A stretch of 64,000 nt of DNA from Candidatus Paracaedibacter symbiosus (GTDB lineage Bacteria > Pseudomonadota > Alphaproteobacteria > Paracaedibacterales > Paracaedibacteraceae), in the NCBI RefSeq assembly GCF_000757605.1, contig NZ_JQAK01000001.1, positions 227,396-291,395 on the forward strand, written 5' to 3'. The translations under genes were made by a program, and so were the position numbers. Shown one piece after another: positions 7,869 to 17,477 of this stretch; positions within the stretch are counted from its first letter, which is position 1, and each line of letters opens with the position of its first letter. Below the pieces are notes generated by a model. That model searched no databases and was not told the DNA's origin. It saw only the letters and a list, made by a program, of their open reading frames with translations.

Positions 7869-10127
7869 ATGACAAAGAAATATATTACTGGATTATTACT
7901 AACCTCTTTTTTGTTGGCTCCCAGCGCTTTTGCTGAAACAATTCGCTCAATTGAAATTACAGGTAATAAACGTATTGAATCAGAAACGGTTCTTTCTTAT
8001 ATCCCCTTAAAAGCTGGATCCTCTTATGATCAGGTAACCATTGACCAGGCGCTAAAAGATCTTTATGCAACGGGTTATTTTTCCGATGTGCAGATTAAAC
8101 ATCACCAGGGTACCATTGTCGTTGATATCATTGAAAATGCCATTATCAACAAAGTTGCTTTTGAGGGAAATGACAAGATTAAAGACGATAAACTTCAAGA
8201 AGAAGTTCAATTGCGTCCACGTGAAGTCTTGTCTCGCACAAAAATCCAAGCAGCTCAACAACGCATTCTTGACCTTTATCGCCGCATGGGCCGTTATGGT
8301 GCCACTGTTGAGCCAAAGATCATTAAACTTGATGAAAATCGGGTTGATTTGGTTTTTGAAATCAATGAAGGTGAAGTCACGTATGTCCGAAAAGTCAATT
8401 TCATCGGCAATAAGCACATCGACTCTGACAAACTAGAAAAAATCTTGCTCACAAAGCGGACACGCTGGTATCGTTTCTTTGCAGCGGATGATACTTATGA
8501 TCCAGAACGTTTTGTGGCTGACCAACATTTCTTGCGTCAATATTACTATGACAATGGGTATCCTGATTTCCGTATTGTCTCTGCAGTAGCTGAGCTTTCT
8601 GTTGACCAGAAAGACTTGTATCTCACCTTTACCATTGAAGAAGGTGAACGATATACTTTTGATAAAGTAACTGTGAAATCAGATATTAAACGTCTACCTC
8701 CCGAAGCTCTCAAAGGCAAGATTAACTTTTCTGCAGGGGATTGGTATTCTGGGCGCAATATTGAAAAAAGCATGACGGATATGACAGAAGCAGCAAGTGC
8801 TGCCGGTTTTGCCTTTGCTCAAGTAGACCCTATTATTGAAAAAAATAGAGAAAAGAAAACCGTTGATATCACCTTTGAAATAAAAGAAGGTCCCCGCGTT
8901 TATGTTGAGCGGGTTGAGATTCGCGGTAATGACCGAACCAAAGACGCCGTAATTCGTCGTGAAATTCGCCTCCATGAGGGCGATGCCTATAATAGTGTGT
9001 ATGTCAAACGTGCAGAACAAAATTTGAATGACCTTGGTTATTTCAAAAAAGTAGAAATCGTCACCGAACCTGGCAGCGCTCCTGATAAAGCAAAAATCAT
9101 CATAAAAGTTGAAGAACAACCAACTGGTGAACTTGGTATCGCGGGAGGATTCTCAAGCCTTGACCGCGCCCTTGGTAACGTTCATTTCACGGAGCGCAAC
9201 CTTATGGGAACGGGACGTTCTGTTTCGATCGATGCAACGATTGCTTCTCGTCGTCAGGACTTTGATATTGGGATTAGTGATCCTTACTTTCTTGGTTATA
9301 ACCTGGAAGGTGGTGCCAACATATTCCACACACGTTCAACTCGTCTGAGTCACTTTACTCAAGAATCAACGGGTACGCGATTACATGTTGGCTATACGTT
9401 GGCAGAAAATTGGTATCAAACACTTTCTTATGGTTTACGCCAAGATAAATTACTAGATGTACCTGATATAGCCTCACTTTACCTCAAACAACAGGCGGGC
9501 AAATATCTGGACTCCTCTATTGCGCAGGCGCTTACCTACGACAGACGTAATAGTCGGCGCGAACCAACAGCTGGATACAATGTGACGTTGAGCAATAGCT
9601 ATTCCGGTCTTGGCGGTAACGTTAACTATTTAAAGAACTCATTAGGCGCGTCGGCTTACTATACCCCAATTGAGGAGGTCACAATTAACGCACGGGCTAC
9701 CATTGGGAATGTAAACAGAGTTTCCTCAAAGCCTGTTCGTTTGGTTGACAGTATCTTTTTGGGTAACGAAAGCTTCCGTGGATTTAGCTATGGCGGTTTA
9801 GGCCCGCGTGACGCTCGCACCAACGATCCACTTGGGGGGACATTGTATTGGGTCACGAGCTTAGAGGCTATGTTTCCAATTGGGCTGCCCAACGAATTTG
9901 GGGTTAAAGGCGCTGTCTTCACTGATATTGGGTCGGTTTGGAAAACAGCCCAAAATATGCCAGGAGTGAGTGTAAATGATAGTAAATCAGCTCGTATTTC
10001 CGTCGGTGTTGGGATTGCTTGGAAATCGCCTCTTGGCCCATTGCGCCTAGACTACGCGATTCCACTTAAAAAACAATCCTTCGACCAACCAGAAAGATTC
10101 TTGTTTGGGGTATCGAGCCGGTTTTAA
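7869..10127 (+). CDS. bamA: Outer-membrane protein assembly factor BamA
   Basis: BamA is the central Omp85 component of the BAM complex, which folds beta-barrels, including the inverse autotransporter of this window, into the outer membrane. The 752-residue protein has a signal peptide (cleavage after PSAFA, residue 22) and five POTRA domains to about residue 410. The C-terminal 16-strand barrel carries the loop-6 motif in NESFRGFSYGG and ends in phenylalanine (GVSSRF). The next gene downstream is the periplasmic chaperone skp, as in most Gram-negatives. Confidence 0.97.
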   Translation: MTKKYITGLLLTSFLLAPSAFAETIRSIEITGNKRIESETVLSYIPLKAGSSYDQVTIDQALKDLYATGYFSDVQIKHHQGTIVVDIIENAIINKVAFEGNDKIKDDKLQEEVQLRPREVLSRTKIQAAQQRILDLYRRMGRYGATVEPKIIKLDENRVDLVFEINEGEVTYVRKVNFIGNKHIDSDKLEKILLTKRTRWYRFFAADDTYDPERFVADQHFLRQYYYDNGYPDFRIVSAVAELSVDQKDLYLTFTIEEGERYTFDKVTVKSDIKRLPPEALKGKINFSAGDWYSGRNIEKSMTDMTEAASAAGFAFAQVDPIIEKNREKKTVDITFEIKEGPRVYVERVEIRGNDRTKDAVIRREIRLHEGDAYNSVYVKRAEQNLNDLGYFKKVEIVTEPGSAPDKAKIIIKVEEQPTGELGIAGGFSSLDRALGNVHFTERNLMGTGRSVSIDATIASRRQDFDIGISDPYFLGYNLEGGANIFHTRSTRLSHFTQESTGTRLHVGYTLAENWYQTLSYGLRQDKLLDVPDIASLYLKQQAGKYLDSSIAQALTYDRRNSRREPTAGYNVTLSNSYSGLGGNVNYLKNSLGASAYYTPIEEVTINARATIGNVNRVSSKPVRLVDSIFLGNESFRGFSYGGLGPRDARTNDPLGGTLYWVTSLEAMFPIGLPNEFGVKGAVFTDIGSVWKTAQNMPGVSVNDSKSARISVGVGIAWKSPLGPLRLDYAIPLKKQSFDQPERFLFGVSSRF

Positions 10128-10159
10128 ACTTATGCTGATTGCCTTCTCCGCCCAAGCCT

Positions 10160-10268
10160 CGTCATTGCAAACGAGGAGAGCAAGCGCGAGGGGGCAATCT
10201 CATTCCTATCTTCACGAGAGGGATTATCACGTCACTGCGTTCTTCGTAAGGGCATATCTGAAATGATG
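10160..10268. repeat. REP-like palindromic intergenic repeat, copy 1
   Basis: The left arm begins CGTCATTGCAAACGAGGAG and leads to GGGGCAATCTCATT. The right arm is an imperfect inverse, GGGATTATCACGTCACTGCG and onward to TGATG. Related palindromes occur at 25668-25757, 45468-45565 and 49580-49671. This CGTCATTGCGAGGA...TGGCAATCTC type is a common intergenic palindrome in intracellular and other bacteria. It sits between bamA and skp. Confidence 0.65.
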
Positions 10269-10335
10269 TGTCGGGAGTTTGAGAGACGAGCAGTTATTTG
10301 CACATAACACATTGATGAATTAAGAAGTTTTTTGT

Positions 10336-10935
10336 ATGAAGCAAGTTCCTAAAACCAAAATCATTATGAGTGCTATCACAGGCATCTTTTTCATCACTAT
10401 GCTGTTTTGTCTCGTAAAATACTATTATAAAGCGCCCATAATCTCTCCTCCTCCCCAGGTTGCTGTAGGGATTGTTAATTTATCGGTGATTCGCAATGAA
10501 GGTCTTGTTTTTAAAAGTTTTCAAGAATTGATTGCCGAGCAATATAAAAGGTTTCATTCTGAAATACTGGCGCAGGAAAATGAACTTCGAGCAAGTTTTG
10601 ATGAGATTAAACGCCTAGAAAGCACAGCTAAAAAGCCAGCAGCAGAGCTGCAACAACGGCGATCACAGCTTGATCAAAAAGTAATTGAACTTGAAAAAAA
10701 TATTCGTGATAAAAAAGAAAAATTAAATGCAAGTTTAGCCGCTGCTACCAATGAAATTGAGCAAACAATTCATGAAATTGTTGTTGAGATTGCAAAAAAT
10801 CGTGGTCTCAATCTTGTCTTTAACGCCACAATTTTAGATGCTCCCGTCTTACTTTATGGCGGAAAAGAGCTTGATATCACCCCCGATATATTAGAGGCAT
10901 TAGATCAACGACTACCAATAGCCCATTTACACTAA
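10336..10935 (+). CDS. skp: Skp/OmpH family periplasmic chaperone, membrane-anchored form
   Basis: Skp holds unfolded outer-membrane proteins in the periplasm on their way to BamA. The 199-residue protein has the family features: a short beta-strand segment (VAVGIVNLSVIRNE), a long charged coiled coil at about residues 70-150, and the closing strand GLNLVFNATILDAPVLLYGG. The first 33 residues form a hydrophobic segment without an evident A-x-A cleavage site. It may therefore remain as a signal anchor, unlike classical soluble Skp. Its position between bamA and lpxD supports the call. Confidence 0.85.
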   Translation: MKQVPKTKIIMSAITGIFFITMLFCLVKYYYKAPIISPPPQVAVGIVNLSVIRNEGLVFKSFQELIAEQYKRFHSEILAQENELRASFDEIKRLESTAKKPAAELQQRRSQLDQKVIELEKNIRDKKEKLNASLAAATNEIEQTIHEIVVEIAKNRGLNLVFNATILDAPVLLYGGKELDITPDILEALDQRLPIAHLH

Positions 10936-10951
10936 AAAATAAGAGTTACTC

Positions 10952-11974
10952 ATGATTGATTCAAAATTTTATAGAAATACAGGTCCTTACACTGCCGCCC
11001 AATTAGCTGAGATGATGAAACTCGAAATAGTCAATTGTGACTTAAAGAAAGAAATAAACGGCGTAGCACCTTTGCATTTGGCAAATGGCTCAGACCTCAC
11101 TTTTTATCACAATCCCAAATATAAAGATGTTTTGCAAGTGACAGAGGCTGGGATTTGTATTATTCACCCTGATAATAAAGATCATGCTCCCTCCCATGTT
11201 GGTTTACTCTTAAGCAAAACTCCTTACCGAACCTATGCTGAAATTGCTGGCATTTTCTATCAACAAAAACCGTCACAGCCAAGTGGTACCCATCCCAATG
11301 CAGTGATTGCTTTATCCGCTAAAATTGGAATCAATTGTTCTATTGGAGCATTTTGCGTTATCGGTGAGGAGGTTGAAATAGGCGATGACTGCACTCTTGA
11401 AGCTCACACTGTTATTCATAATGGGGTAAAAATTGGCACTAATTGTTATTTTGGCTCCCAGACTGTTGTCAGCCACGCCCTCATTGGCGACAATGTTTAT
11501 GTAAAGTGTGGTGCTAAAATTGGGCAAAAGGGATTTGGTTTTGACATTGGTCCGGATGGTCATTTTTCTGTCCCTCAACTTGGTCGTGTAATTATTGAAG
11601 ATAATGTTGAAATTGGGGCCAATACCACCGTTGATCGGGGAGCCTCTGGTGATACCATTATTCACAAAGGCGTTCGTATTGATAATCTTTGCCAGATTGC
11701 CCATAACGTTGAGCTGGGCGACCATAGTATTATTATCTCTCAAACCGGCATCTCGGGTAGCACAAAATTTGGGAAAAATGTTATTGCCGGCGGACAGTCA
11801 GGTTTTACGGGCCACCTTAAAATTGGCGATAATGCGCGTATAGCTGCTCAATCTGGCATTATGACTGATGTTGAGCCAAATGTTGCCATGATGGGATCTC
11901 CTGCAATAAAGCATCGAGATTTTTTAAAACAACAAATTCACCTTAATCGATTAGCAAAGGTTACGCGTTCATAA
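10952..11974 (+). CDS. lpxD: UDP-3-O-(3-hydroxyacyl)glucosamine N-acyltransferase
   Basis: This enzyme catalyses the third step of lipid A synthesis, acylating UDP-3-O-acyl-glucosamine from acyl-ACP. The 340 residues comprise an N-terminal uridine-binding domain (FYHNPKYKDVL region) and a left-handed beta-helix of hexapeptide repeats from about residue 108. The catalytic histidine lies in NLCQIAHNVELGDHS. It is 16 nt downstream of skp and belongs to the same operon. Confidence 0.97.
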   Translation: MIDSKFYRNTGPYTAAQLAEMMKLEIVNCDLKKEINGVAPLHLANGSDLTFYHNPKYKDVLQVTEAGICIIHPDNKDHAPSHVGLLLSKTPYRTYAEIAGIFYQQKPSQPSGTHPNAVIALSAKIGINCSIGAFCVIGEEVEIGDDCTLEAHTVIHNGVKIGTNCYFGSQTVVSHALIGDNVYVKCGAKIGQKGFGFDIGPDGHFSVPQLGRVIIEDNVEIGANTTVDRGASGDTIIHKGVRIDNLCQIAHNVELGDHSIIISQTGISGSTKFGKNVIAGGQSGFTGHLKIGDNARIAAQSGIMTDVEPNVAMMGSPAIKHRDFLKQQIHLNRLAKVTRS

Positions 11975-12391
11975 TAATTTAGGCCATCATGTCAGCAGTA
12001 GTGGCCAATTAATTTGGCGGGGCCAGACCCTAACCGGTGAAGCGAACATGCCCATTGCCGCTAAGGCGTCAGGGAAGAAGAAACTGGGACTTTTAGTTTA
12101 AAAATGAGCAAGTTTTTATAAATCTCCGCCGATTTCCTAGCATGACAGACAGCTTACAATAGTGTAAAAAAACTATGTGAATGGAGTTGCGTGTTTTGAT
12201 TTCTTGTACAAAAAATTTTAATAAGCGAGATATAGATATCTTGTCAGAAAAATAACTTGTCTCTCACCCAAAATGTGCAAGAACATATTGATAATTTAGT
12301 TAATCTTTGCCAGTATGCGTTGAAGAAAAACATTTTTAATTTTAAGTTGAATAATAACTATAAAAGAAAAAACAGGCAATTAGAGGAATTT
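11975..12391. other. Intergenic region within the lipid A cluster
   Basis: More than 400 bases separate lpxD from the proposed fabZ start, unusual in a cluster that is otherwise tightly packed. The segment 12010-12090 is GC-richer than its surroundings and contains no ORF of useful length. A 45-codon in-frame extension of fabZ from a TTG at 12257 is possible, but its Lys/Asn-rich peptide has no counterpart in FabZ. A promoter or small RNA could lie here, but none is recognised. Confidence 0.4.
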
Positions 12392-12868
12392 ATGACTGAA
12401 TCTGAAGGATACATCTCAGAGATTAATATCGATGAAATTCAACGCCTTATTCCCCATCGATATCCATTTTTGTTGATTGATAAACTTGTTGACATACAGC
12501 TTGGCTTGAAAGCCACTGGCATAAAAAACGTTACGATGAATGAATGGTTTTTTCAAGGGCATTTCCCAGAAAAACCAATCATGCCAGGCGTTTTAATTGT
12601 TGAAGCTATGGCACAAGCAGCAGGTGCTCTGGTTATTAAAACACTCGAACAGCAACAAGGACATCAACCCCAAAAGAAGCGAAGTGTCTTCTTTATGTCC
12701 ATCGAAGAAGCCAAGTTCCGTAAACCTGTTTTCCCTGGTGATACCTTACTTCTCAAAGTTACTTTTGTTAAGAGTAAAGGCCCTGTTTGGAAGTTTTCTG
12801 GTCAAGCTTGGGTGGGTGAGCAATTGATGGACGAAGCAACCTTTACAGCAATGATTACGGACAAATAA
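12392..12868 (+). CDS. fabZ: 3-hydroxyacyl-[acyl-carrier-protein] dehydratase FabZ
   Basis: FabZ dehydrates 3-hydroxyacyl-ACP in fatty acid elongation and competes with LpxA and LpxD for this substrate, hence its place in the cluster. From the ATG at 12392 the protein has 158 residues, near the usual 150. The hot-dog fold contains [11 protein letters not shown] and the catalytic [20 protein letters not shown] (His and Glu). The ATG is preferred to the TTG at 12257 because GAGG lies upstream of it and the extra 45 residues are not FabZ-like. Confidence 0.95.
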   Translation: MTESEGYISEINIDEIQRLIPHRYPFLLIDKLVDIQLGLKATGIKNVTMNEWFFQGHFPEKPIMPGVLIVEAMAQAAGALVIKTLEQQQGHQPQKKRSVFFMSIEEAKFRKPVFPGDTLLLKVTFVKSKGPVWKFSGQAWVGEQLMDEATFTAMITDK

Positions 12869-12870
12869 GC

Positions 12871-13686
12871 ATGACAGTAGTAACTATACATCCTTTAGCT
12901 ATTGTGGAAGAAGGCGCCGAGATTGGAAACAATGTCCATATTGGTCCCTTTTGCCATGTTGGTCCCCAGGTAAAGCTGGGTGATAACGTTGATCTAAAGT
13001 CACATGTTGTCGTTGCAGGTCATACGACGATTGAGGAACACACTGTCGTATTTCCTTTCGCTAGCCTTGGGCATGTACCTCAAGATAAAAAATTTCAAGG
13101 TGAACACTCATCTCTTGAAATTGGTAAGCGTAACATTATTCGCGAATATGTGACTATTAATCCTGGCACTGAAGGGGGCGGCAGTCTGACAAAAGTGGGG
13201 AATGATGGGCTCTTCATGATTGGTGTACACATCGCCCATGATTGTCATATAGGTAATCATGTTATTTTTGCAAATCATGCCACCCTTGCAGGGCATGTCC
13301 ATGTTGGTGATCACGCAATTATCGGTGGGCTGTCAGCAATTCACCAATTTGTCCGCATTGGCGAGCACGCCATGATTGGGGGTATGTCGGGTGCTGAACA
13401 AGATGTAATTCCCTATGGCGTAATTGTAGGGGAACGAGCTCATCTTTCAGGTCTAAATCTTATTGGCCTCAAACGTCGTAATTTTTCACCAGGGGCTATT
13501 AACCAGTTACGTGATGCTTATAAAATTTTATTTGATAAAAACATCAAGGATTTTGAAAACTCTACGCTTTTGGAACGAATTGAAAAAGTAATATCACAAT
13601 ACAAAGACTCTGAAGAAGTGATGCACGTTGTTAACTTCATCAAAAATGACTCCAAACGCAACATTTGTATGCCCAAATATGGCTAA
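12871..13686 (+). CDS. lpxA: UDP-N-acetylglucosamine O-acyltransferase
   Basis: This is the first step of lipid A synthesis. The 271-residue protein is an N-terminal left-handed beta-helix of hexapeptide repeats followed by a C-terminal helical domain ([13 protein letters not shown]). The catalytic histidine lies in [13 protein letters not shown], and [14 protein letters not shown] is a family signature. It starts 2 nt after fabZ ends, and its stop codon overlaps the start of lpxI, so expression is coupled. Confidence 0.97.
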   Translation: MTVVTIHPLAIVEEGAEIGNNVHIGPFCHVGPQVKLGDNVDLKSHVVVAGHTTIEEHTVVFPFASLGHVPQDKKFQGEHSSLEIGKRNIIREYVTINPGTEGGGSLTKVGNDGLFMIGVHIAHDCHIGNHVIFANHATLAGHVHVGDHAIIGGLSAIHQFVRIGEHAMIGGMSGAEQDVIPYGVIVGERAHLSGLNLIGLKRRNFSPGAINQLRDAYKILFDKNIKDFENSTLLERIEKVISQYKDSEEVMHVVNFIKNDSKRNICMPKYG

Positions 13687-14515
13687 TAACTTGTCAGATA
13701 ACAAACCCCTTGGATTAATTGCCGGACAGGGAGATCTTCCTCGCCTCATTATTAAAAAATGTGCGATGCAAAATCGCCCTATTTTTGTAGCCGCAATAGA
13801 AGGTCAAACCCCTCCTGAAACGGTGAAGGATATTGATCACATTTGGCTAAAAATCGGTAAAATTGGTTCGTTTATTGAGGCGTTTAATAAACATAAAATT
13901 AAAGAGGTGGTTTTCGCCGGCGGCATTAAACGGCCAAATTTCAGCAATATTTCCCTTGACTGGGAAGGTGTAAAATTAGCTGCTGCTATTAGTTATAAAA
14001 CATTGGGGGATGATGCAATTTTAACGGCGATTACTGACTTATTGGAATCAAAAGGTTTTCGCATTCTCGCACCTGCGGACATTTTACATGATATACGTCC
14101 AAAAGCTGGGGTTCTAACCTTAAAATCACCAACTGAAGAAGAGATTGCCGATATTAATAAAGGTATTAGAATTCTTGACTTGTTAAGTAGCGGTGATGTT
14201 GGCCAGGCAATTATTATACAAATGGGACAAGTGCTGGGTATTGAGGCGATAGAAGGAACAGAACAACTGATCCGACGCGTTCGTGACTATAAGTTGGCGA
14301 CTGAAGGTGGTCTATTGGTGAAAACGCCAAAAATTCAGCAAAACCTTAAAATTGATTTACCCACCATTGGCATCCAAACCTTGCATCAATTACATGCTTC
14401 TCAATTAAATGGAGTTGCAATTGAGGCTGATCGTTCACAAATCATTGATCAAGAGGCTGTCATTAAGCTTGCAAATGAGTTGGGTCTCTTTATTTACGTT
14501 TTTAACACGAACTGA
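13679..14515 (+). CDS. lpxI: UDP-2,3-diacylglucosamine pyrophosphatase LpxI (DUF1009)
   Basis: LpxI produces lipid X from UDP-diacylglucosamine by attacking the alpha-phosphate. It replaces LpxH in alphaproteobacteria. The 278 residues from the ATG at 13679 begin with the family pattern [16 protein letters not shown] and end with the two-domain DUF1009 fold ([21 protein letters not shown]). An upstream start at 13628 is possible, but the 8-bp ATGGCTAA overlap with the lpxA stop codon is the natural junction. The lpxA-lpxI-lpxB order is typical of the class. Confidence 0.95.
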   Translation: MANNLSDNKPLGLIAGQGDLPRLIIKKCAMQNRPIFVAAIEGQTPPETVKDIDHIWLKIGKIGSFIEAFNKHKIKEVVFAGGIKRPNFSNISLDWEGVKLAAAISYKTLGDDAILTAITDLLESKGFRILAPADILHDIRPKAGVLTLKSPTEEEIADINKGIRILDLLSSGDVGQAIIIQMGQVLGIEAIEGTEQLIRRVRDYKLATEGGLLVKTPKIQQNLKIDLPTIGIQTLHQLHASQLNGVAIEADRSQIIDQEAVIKLANELGLFIYVFNTN

Positions 14516-14641
14516 GTTTCAGCTCACTTCCCCTGGGAGAGTTGAATTAAAAATAATTTTGAGGCATTTTTAGTTGAAAATGATACCAAATTTCGATGTC
14601 ATCTCTAAATTTCCAGTCATGATGGGTACAGAGAAAAACAA

Positions 14642-15811
14642 ATGAAACTATTTATCTCAAGCGCCGAACCATCAGGTGATATTATTGCAGCTGAAGTATT
14701 GAATTCATTGAAAAGCCGTCTGAATGGATATCCATTGCACATGAGTGGAATCGGTGGGCAGTACTCTGAAAAGCAAGGATTGAAATCCCTCTTCCCCATG
14801 TCTGACATTACCGTTCATGGTATTGTTGAGGTATTGCCGAAGGTTTTCCAGATTTTGAAGCGTATTCGGCAAACGGCTGATCATATTATTTCTCAAAATC
14901 CTGATCTAGTTATAACCATTGATGCCTTTGATTTTCACATTCGAGTTGTCAAGCGCCTGCGAAAAAAAGGATTTACCGGCAAAGTAATTCACCTGGTGGC
15001 GCCTGCTGTATGGGCCTGGGGAGCAGGCAGAGCCCCCAAGTTGATGCGTTATTATGATACGCTTTATTGTCTTCTTCCGTTCGAACCCCCCTATTTTGAA
15101 AAAGAAGGGTTTCAAGCGCTCTACGTTGGCAATCCAGTATTGCAGCGCTTTGAAAAACAACAACCAACCCCCCATTTCCGTCATAAATATGGTATCCGCG
15201 AGGAAGCTTTTGTACTCACGATTCTCCCTGGCAGCAGACAATCTGAAGTAAGTCGTTTGCTGGACGAATTTTTGGCAAGCGCCCAACTGCTTTTGCCTTA
15301 TGTACCAGACATTCATGTAGCTATCCCGACTTTTGAACAATTTGAGGGGCTAATTGCTGAAAAATGTAAAGAGTATGATTTTCCCATTTCAATTATCACA
15401 CAAGAAGATAAGCTGGGATGTTTTGCTAATACGAATTTTGCAATTGCCGCCAGTGGGACCGTCGCACTTGAATTAGGTTTATTTAATTTTCCATTTATTA
15501 TCGCCTACAAGACGTCCCCTATCACCCTATGGATTGCCAAATTAATTGCTAAGGTCAACTATATTTGTTTAATTAATATTTTGATGAACAAATTGGTTGT
15601 CCCTGAGCTGATCCAAGAAAAGTGTAACGCCCATACTATTTTTGAAACGGCCCTCTCTCTCATTCAAGACAAAAAGAAGGTCAAACTTTTTCATCATGAT
15701 AAGCAACAGGCGTTATCAATGCTGAAAGCTCATAAAGAAAGCATGCCTGATTACCTCACGCAGCATCTATTAAAGGAAATGCCGCCAGCTTCCTGGCAAA
15801 AAATAACATGA
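14642..15811 (+). CDS. lpxB: Lipid-A-disaccharide synthase
   Basis: This GT19 glycosyltransferase joins lipid X and UDP-diacylglucosamine at the inner membrane. The 389-residue protein has the N-terminal SSAEPSGDIIAAEV, the central VIHLVAPAVWAWGAGRAPKL and ILPGSRQSEVSRLL, and the C-terminal nucleotide-binding region ASGTVALELGLFNFPFIIAYK. It closes the lipid A operon after a 126-bp gap behind lpxI. The sequence is intact and of typical length. Confidence 0.97.
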   Translation: MKLFISSAEPSGDIIAAEVLNSLKSRLNGYPLHMSGIGGQYSEKQGLKSLFPMSDITVHGIVEVLPKVFQILKRIRQTADHIISQNPDLVITIDAFDFHIRVVKRLRKKGFTGKVIHLVAPAVWAWGAGRAPKLMRYYDTLYCLLPFEPPYFEKEGFQALYVGNPVLQRFEKQQPTPHFRHKYGIREEAFVLTILPGSRQSEVSRLLDEFLASAQLLLPYVPDIHVAIPTFEQFEGLIAEKCKEYDFPISIITQEDKLGCFANTNFAIAASGTVALELGLFNFPFIIAYKTSPITLWIAKLIAKVNYICLINILMNKLVVPELIQEKCNAHTIFETALSLIQDKKKVKLFHHDKQQALSMLKAHKESMPDYLTQHLLKEMPPASWQKIT

Positions 15812-15812
15812 A

Positions 15813-16046
15813 GTGAAAGGGCAATTCACCCGAGAATTGATAAAAATAAATGGCCTTCCCTTGGAAAAGGACAAGCATGTGGATAAGAAAATACTTGCAA
15901 TAATTCTTTTCATTGCTAAACCTATATACTATAAATTATTAAGTAAGATAAATATCCTGTCCGTTATTGAAACGCATCCTTTCTTGAAACGCGAGGATAT
16001 GCCCAAGGAGATTCTTATTTCAGTGTTCTCCTTCAATGGTAGGTAG
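15813..16046 (+). CDS. Doubtful 77-residue ORF after lpxB
   Basis: A GTG-initiated reading frame of 77 codons fills the gap between lpxB and trhO. The peptide is Lys/Ile-rich with one weakly hydrophobic stretch (ILAIILFIAKPIYYKLL). I see no similarity to a known family and no good ribosome binding site. It may be non-coding. Confidence 0.15.
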   Translation: MKGQFTRELIKINGLPLEKDKHVDKKILAIILFIAKPIYYKLLSKINILSVIETHPFLKREDMPKEILISVFSFNGR

Positions 16047-16075
16047 AATTAAAGTTATTTAACTAAAGAAATATC

Positions 16076-16978
16076 ATGATTACTGTTGCAGCACTCTATA
16101 AATTCGCCCCTCTTCCTCAAGTGAAGAATATTCAACAACCCCTGAAAGATCTTTGTGAAGCAGGGGGTGTTATGGGAACACTTCTTCTTGCTGAAGAAGG
16201 GATTAACGGCACAATCGCCGGACCGCGTGCCGGTATTGATGCTGTCAAGAACTTCATTCTGTCTATCCCTGGGTTAGAAGATATGGAGTATAAAGAATCC
16301 CATGCTGAAAAAATGCCTTTCTACCGCCTCAAAGTGCGCCTGAAAAAGGAAATTGTTACACTGGGCGTGCCCGGTGTCAGCCCCCTTAAAAATGTGGGAA
16401 CTTATGTAGAGCCGCAAGATTGGAACGATCTGATTAGTAGAGAGGATATCGTTGTGTTGGATACTCGCAACGACTATGAAGTCATGATGGGTACATTTAA
16501 GCGTGCAGTTGACCCAAACACTAAGACTTTCCGTGCCTTTCCTGAATTCGTGGCAGAAAACCTTGACCCGGCCAAGCATAAAAAAATTGCCATGTTTTGC
16601 ACCGGGGGCATACGCTGCGAAAAAGCTTCGTCTTATATGCTGGACCAAGGCTTTGAAGAAGTTTATCATCTTAAAGGCGGTATTCTTAAGTATTTGGAAG
16701 ACGTAAAAGCCGAAGAAAGTCTTTGGGAGGGCGAATGCTTTGTTTTTGACGAACGGGTTGGCATTAAACATCAACTGGAACTTGGCAGTTTTGAGCTTTG
16801 TCGTTCTTGCCGCCATCCTCTTACACAAGAGGACAAAGAGTCTGCTAAATTCACAGCAGGCATCACCTGCCCTCATTGTTTTGACAGTATACCAGAAAAA
16901 ACCAAAAATCGCGCCGCTGAGCGACAAAAACAAATCCTCCTTGCCAAAGCAAAAGGCCAAAAACATATTGGTCGGTAG
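16076..16978 (+). CDS. trhO: tRNA uridine(34) hydroxylase TrhO (YceA), rhodanese-fold
   Basis: TrhO enzymes hydroxylate U34 of certain tRNAs to 5-hydroxyuridine using oxygen. The 300-residue protein has an N-terminal acylphosphatase-like domain ([14 protein letters not shown]), then a rhodanese domain at about residues 115-220 with active-site loop CTGGIRC (Cys175 to Cys181). A C-terminal Cys-rich segment ([12 protein letters not shown]) could bind zinc, and a basic tail follows. It is a single gene with no obvious operon partner. Confidence 0.95.
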   Translation: MITVAALYKFAPLPQVKNIQQPLKDLCEAGGVMGTLLLAEEGINGTIAGPRAGIDAVKNFILSIPGLEDMEYKESHAEKMPFYRLKVRLKKEIVTLGVPGVSPLKNVGTYVEPQDWNDLISREDIVVLDTRNDYEVMMGTFKRAVDPNTKTFRAFPEFVAENLDPAKHKKIAMFCTGGIRCEKASSYMLDQGFEEVYHLKGGILKYLEDVKAEESLWEGECFVFDERVGIKHQLELGSFELCRSCRHPLTQEDKESAKFTAGITCPHCFDSIPEKTKNRAAERQKQILLAKAKGQKHIGR

Positions 16979-16984
16979 TTTTGC

Positions 16985-17233
16985 TTAAATATTAGGGGTC
17001 GTGTTGCGGCGCCCCAAAAAATGTTCAATCTGAAATGTGCTGCTCTCTAAGACCCAGAATATCCTTGTGTTTGAGATAGTTATTAAATTTCTAAGTGAGT
17101 TTATGGATTGCCCCCAGATACATACACAAAATAGGTTTGGAACAATTTTTTCACATCCTTCTTTTTTCAATGTCTCAATCTGTAAATCTAAAGTTTGTTC
17201 CAAGACTGAGACGCATGTATAACCAATTTTCAT
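16985..17233 (-). pseudogene. Decayed serine recombinase (resolvase/invertase) N-terminal fragment
   Basis: Read on the minus strand from 17233, the peptide MKIGYTCVSVLEQTLDLQIE followed by TLKKEGCEKI matches the N-terminus of Tn3-type resolvases and DNA invertases (consensus MKIGYARVST-x-x-Q-T-L-D-x-Q). The catalytic serine is present, but the conserved Arg two residues before it is Cys (YTCVS for YARVS). Similarity ends near 17144. The rest of the catalytic domain and the DNA-binding domain are missing. It is a relic of a past mobile element beside the exported CheD-like gene. Confidence 0.75.
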
Positions 17234-17477
17234 CATATGAAGTGTAATATTAGTAGCGGTTTTTCTAGATATTGTGTTGCCCTGCAAGTACAATCATACT
17301 CGTCATAAATTATTTCAAAGCATTGTAATCGCTTTTTATATTACACACTTCCAGATAATTTTTTTCTGTTTTTTATACCTACATTTTTATTTACGCAATA
17401 AATTCGACAGTATCAGCCTACTAACTTGAATTCCCTTTTGATAATGCATATATGCTTCTTAACAAGGAGAAACAATT

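Noticed and set aside
12257-12391. N-terminal extension of FabZ from the TTG at 12257
   Set aside because: The 45 extra residues are Asn/Lys-rich and unlike FabZ. The internal ATG has a ribosome binding site and gives the family length.
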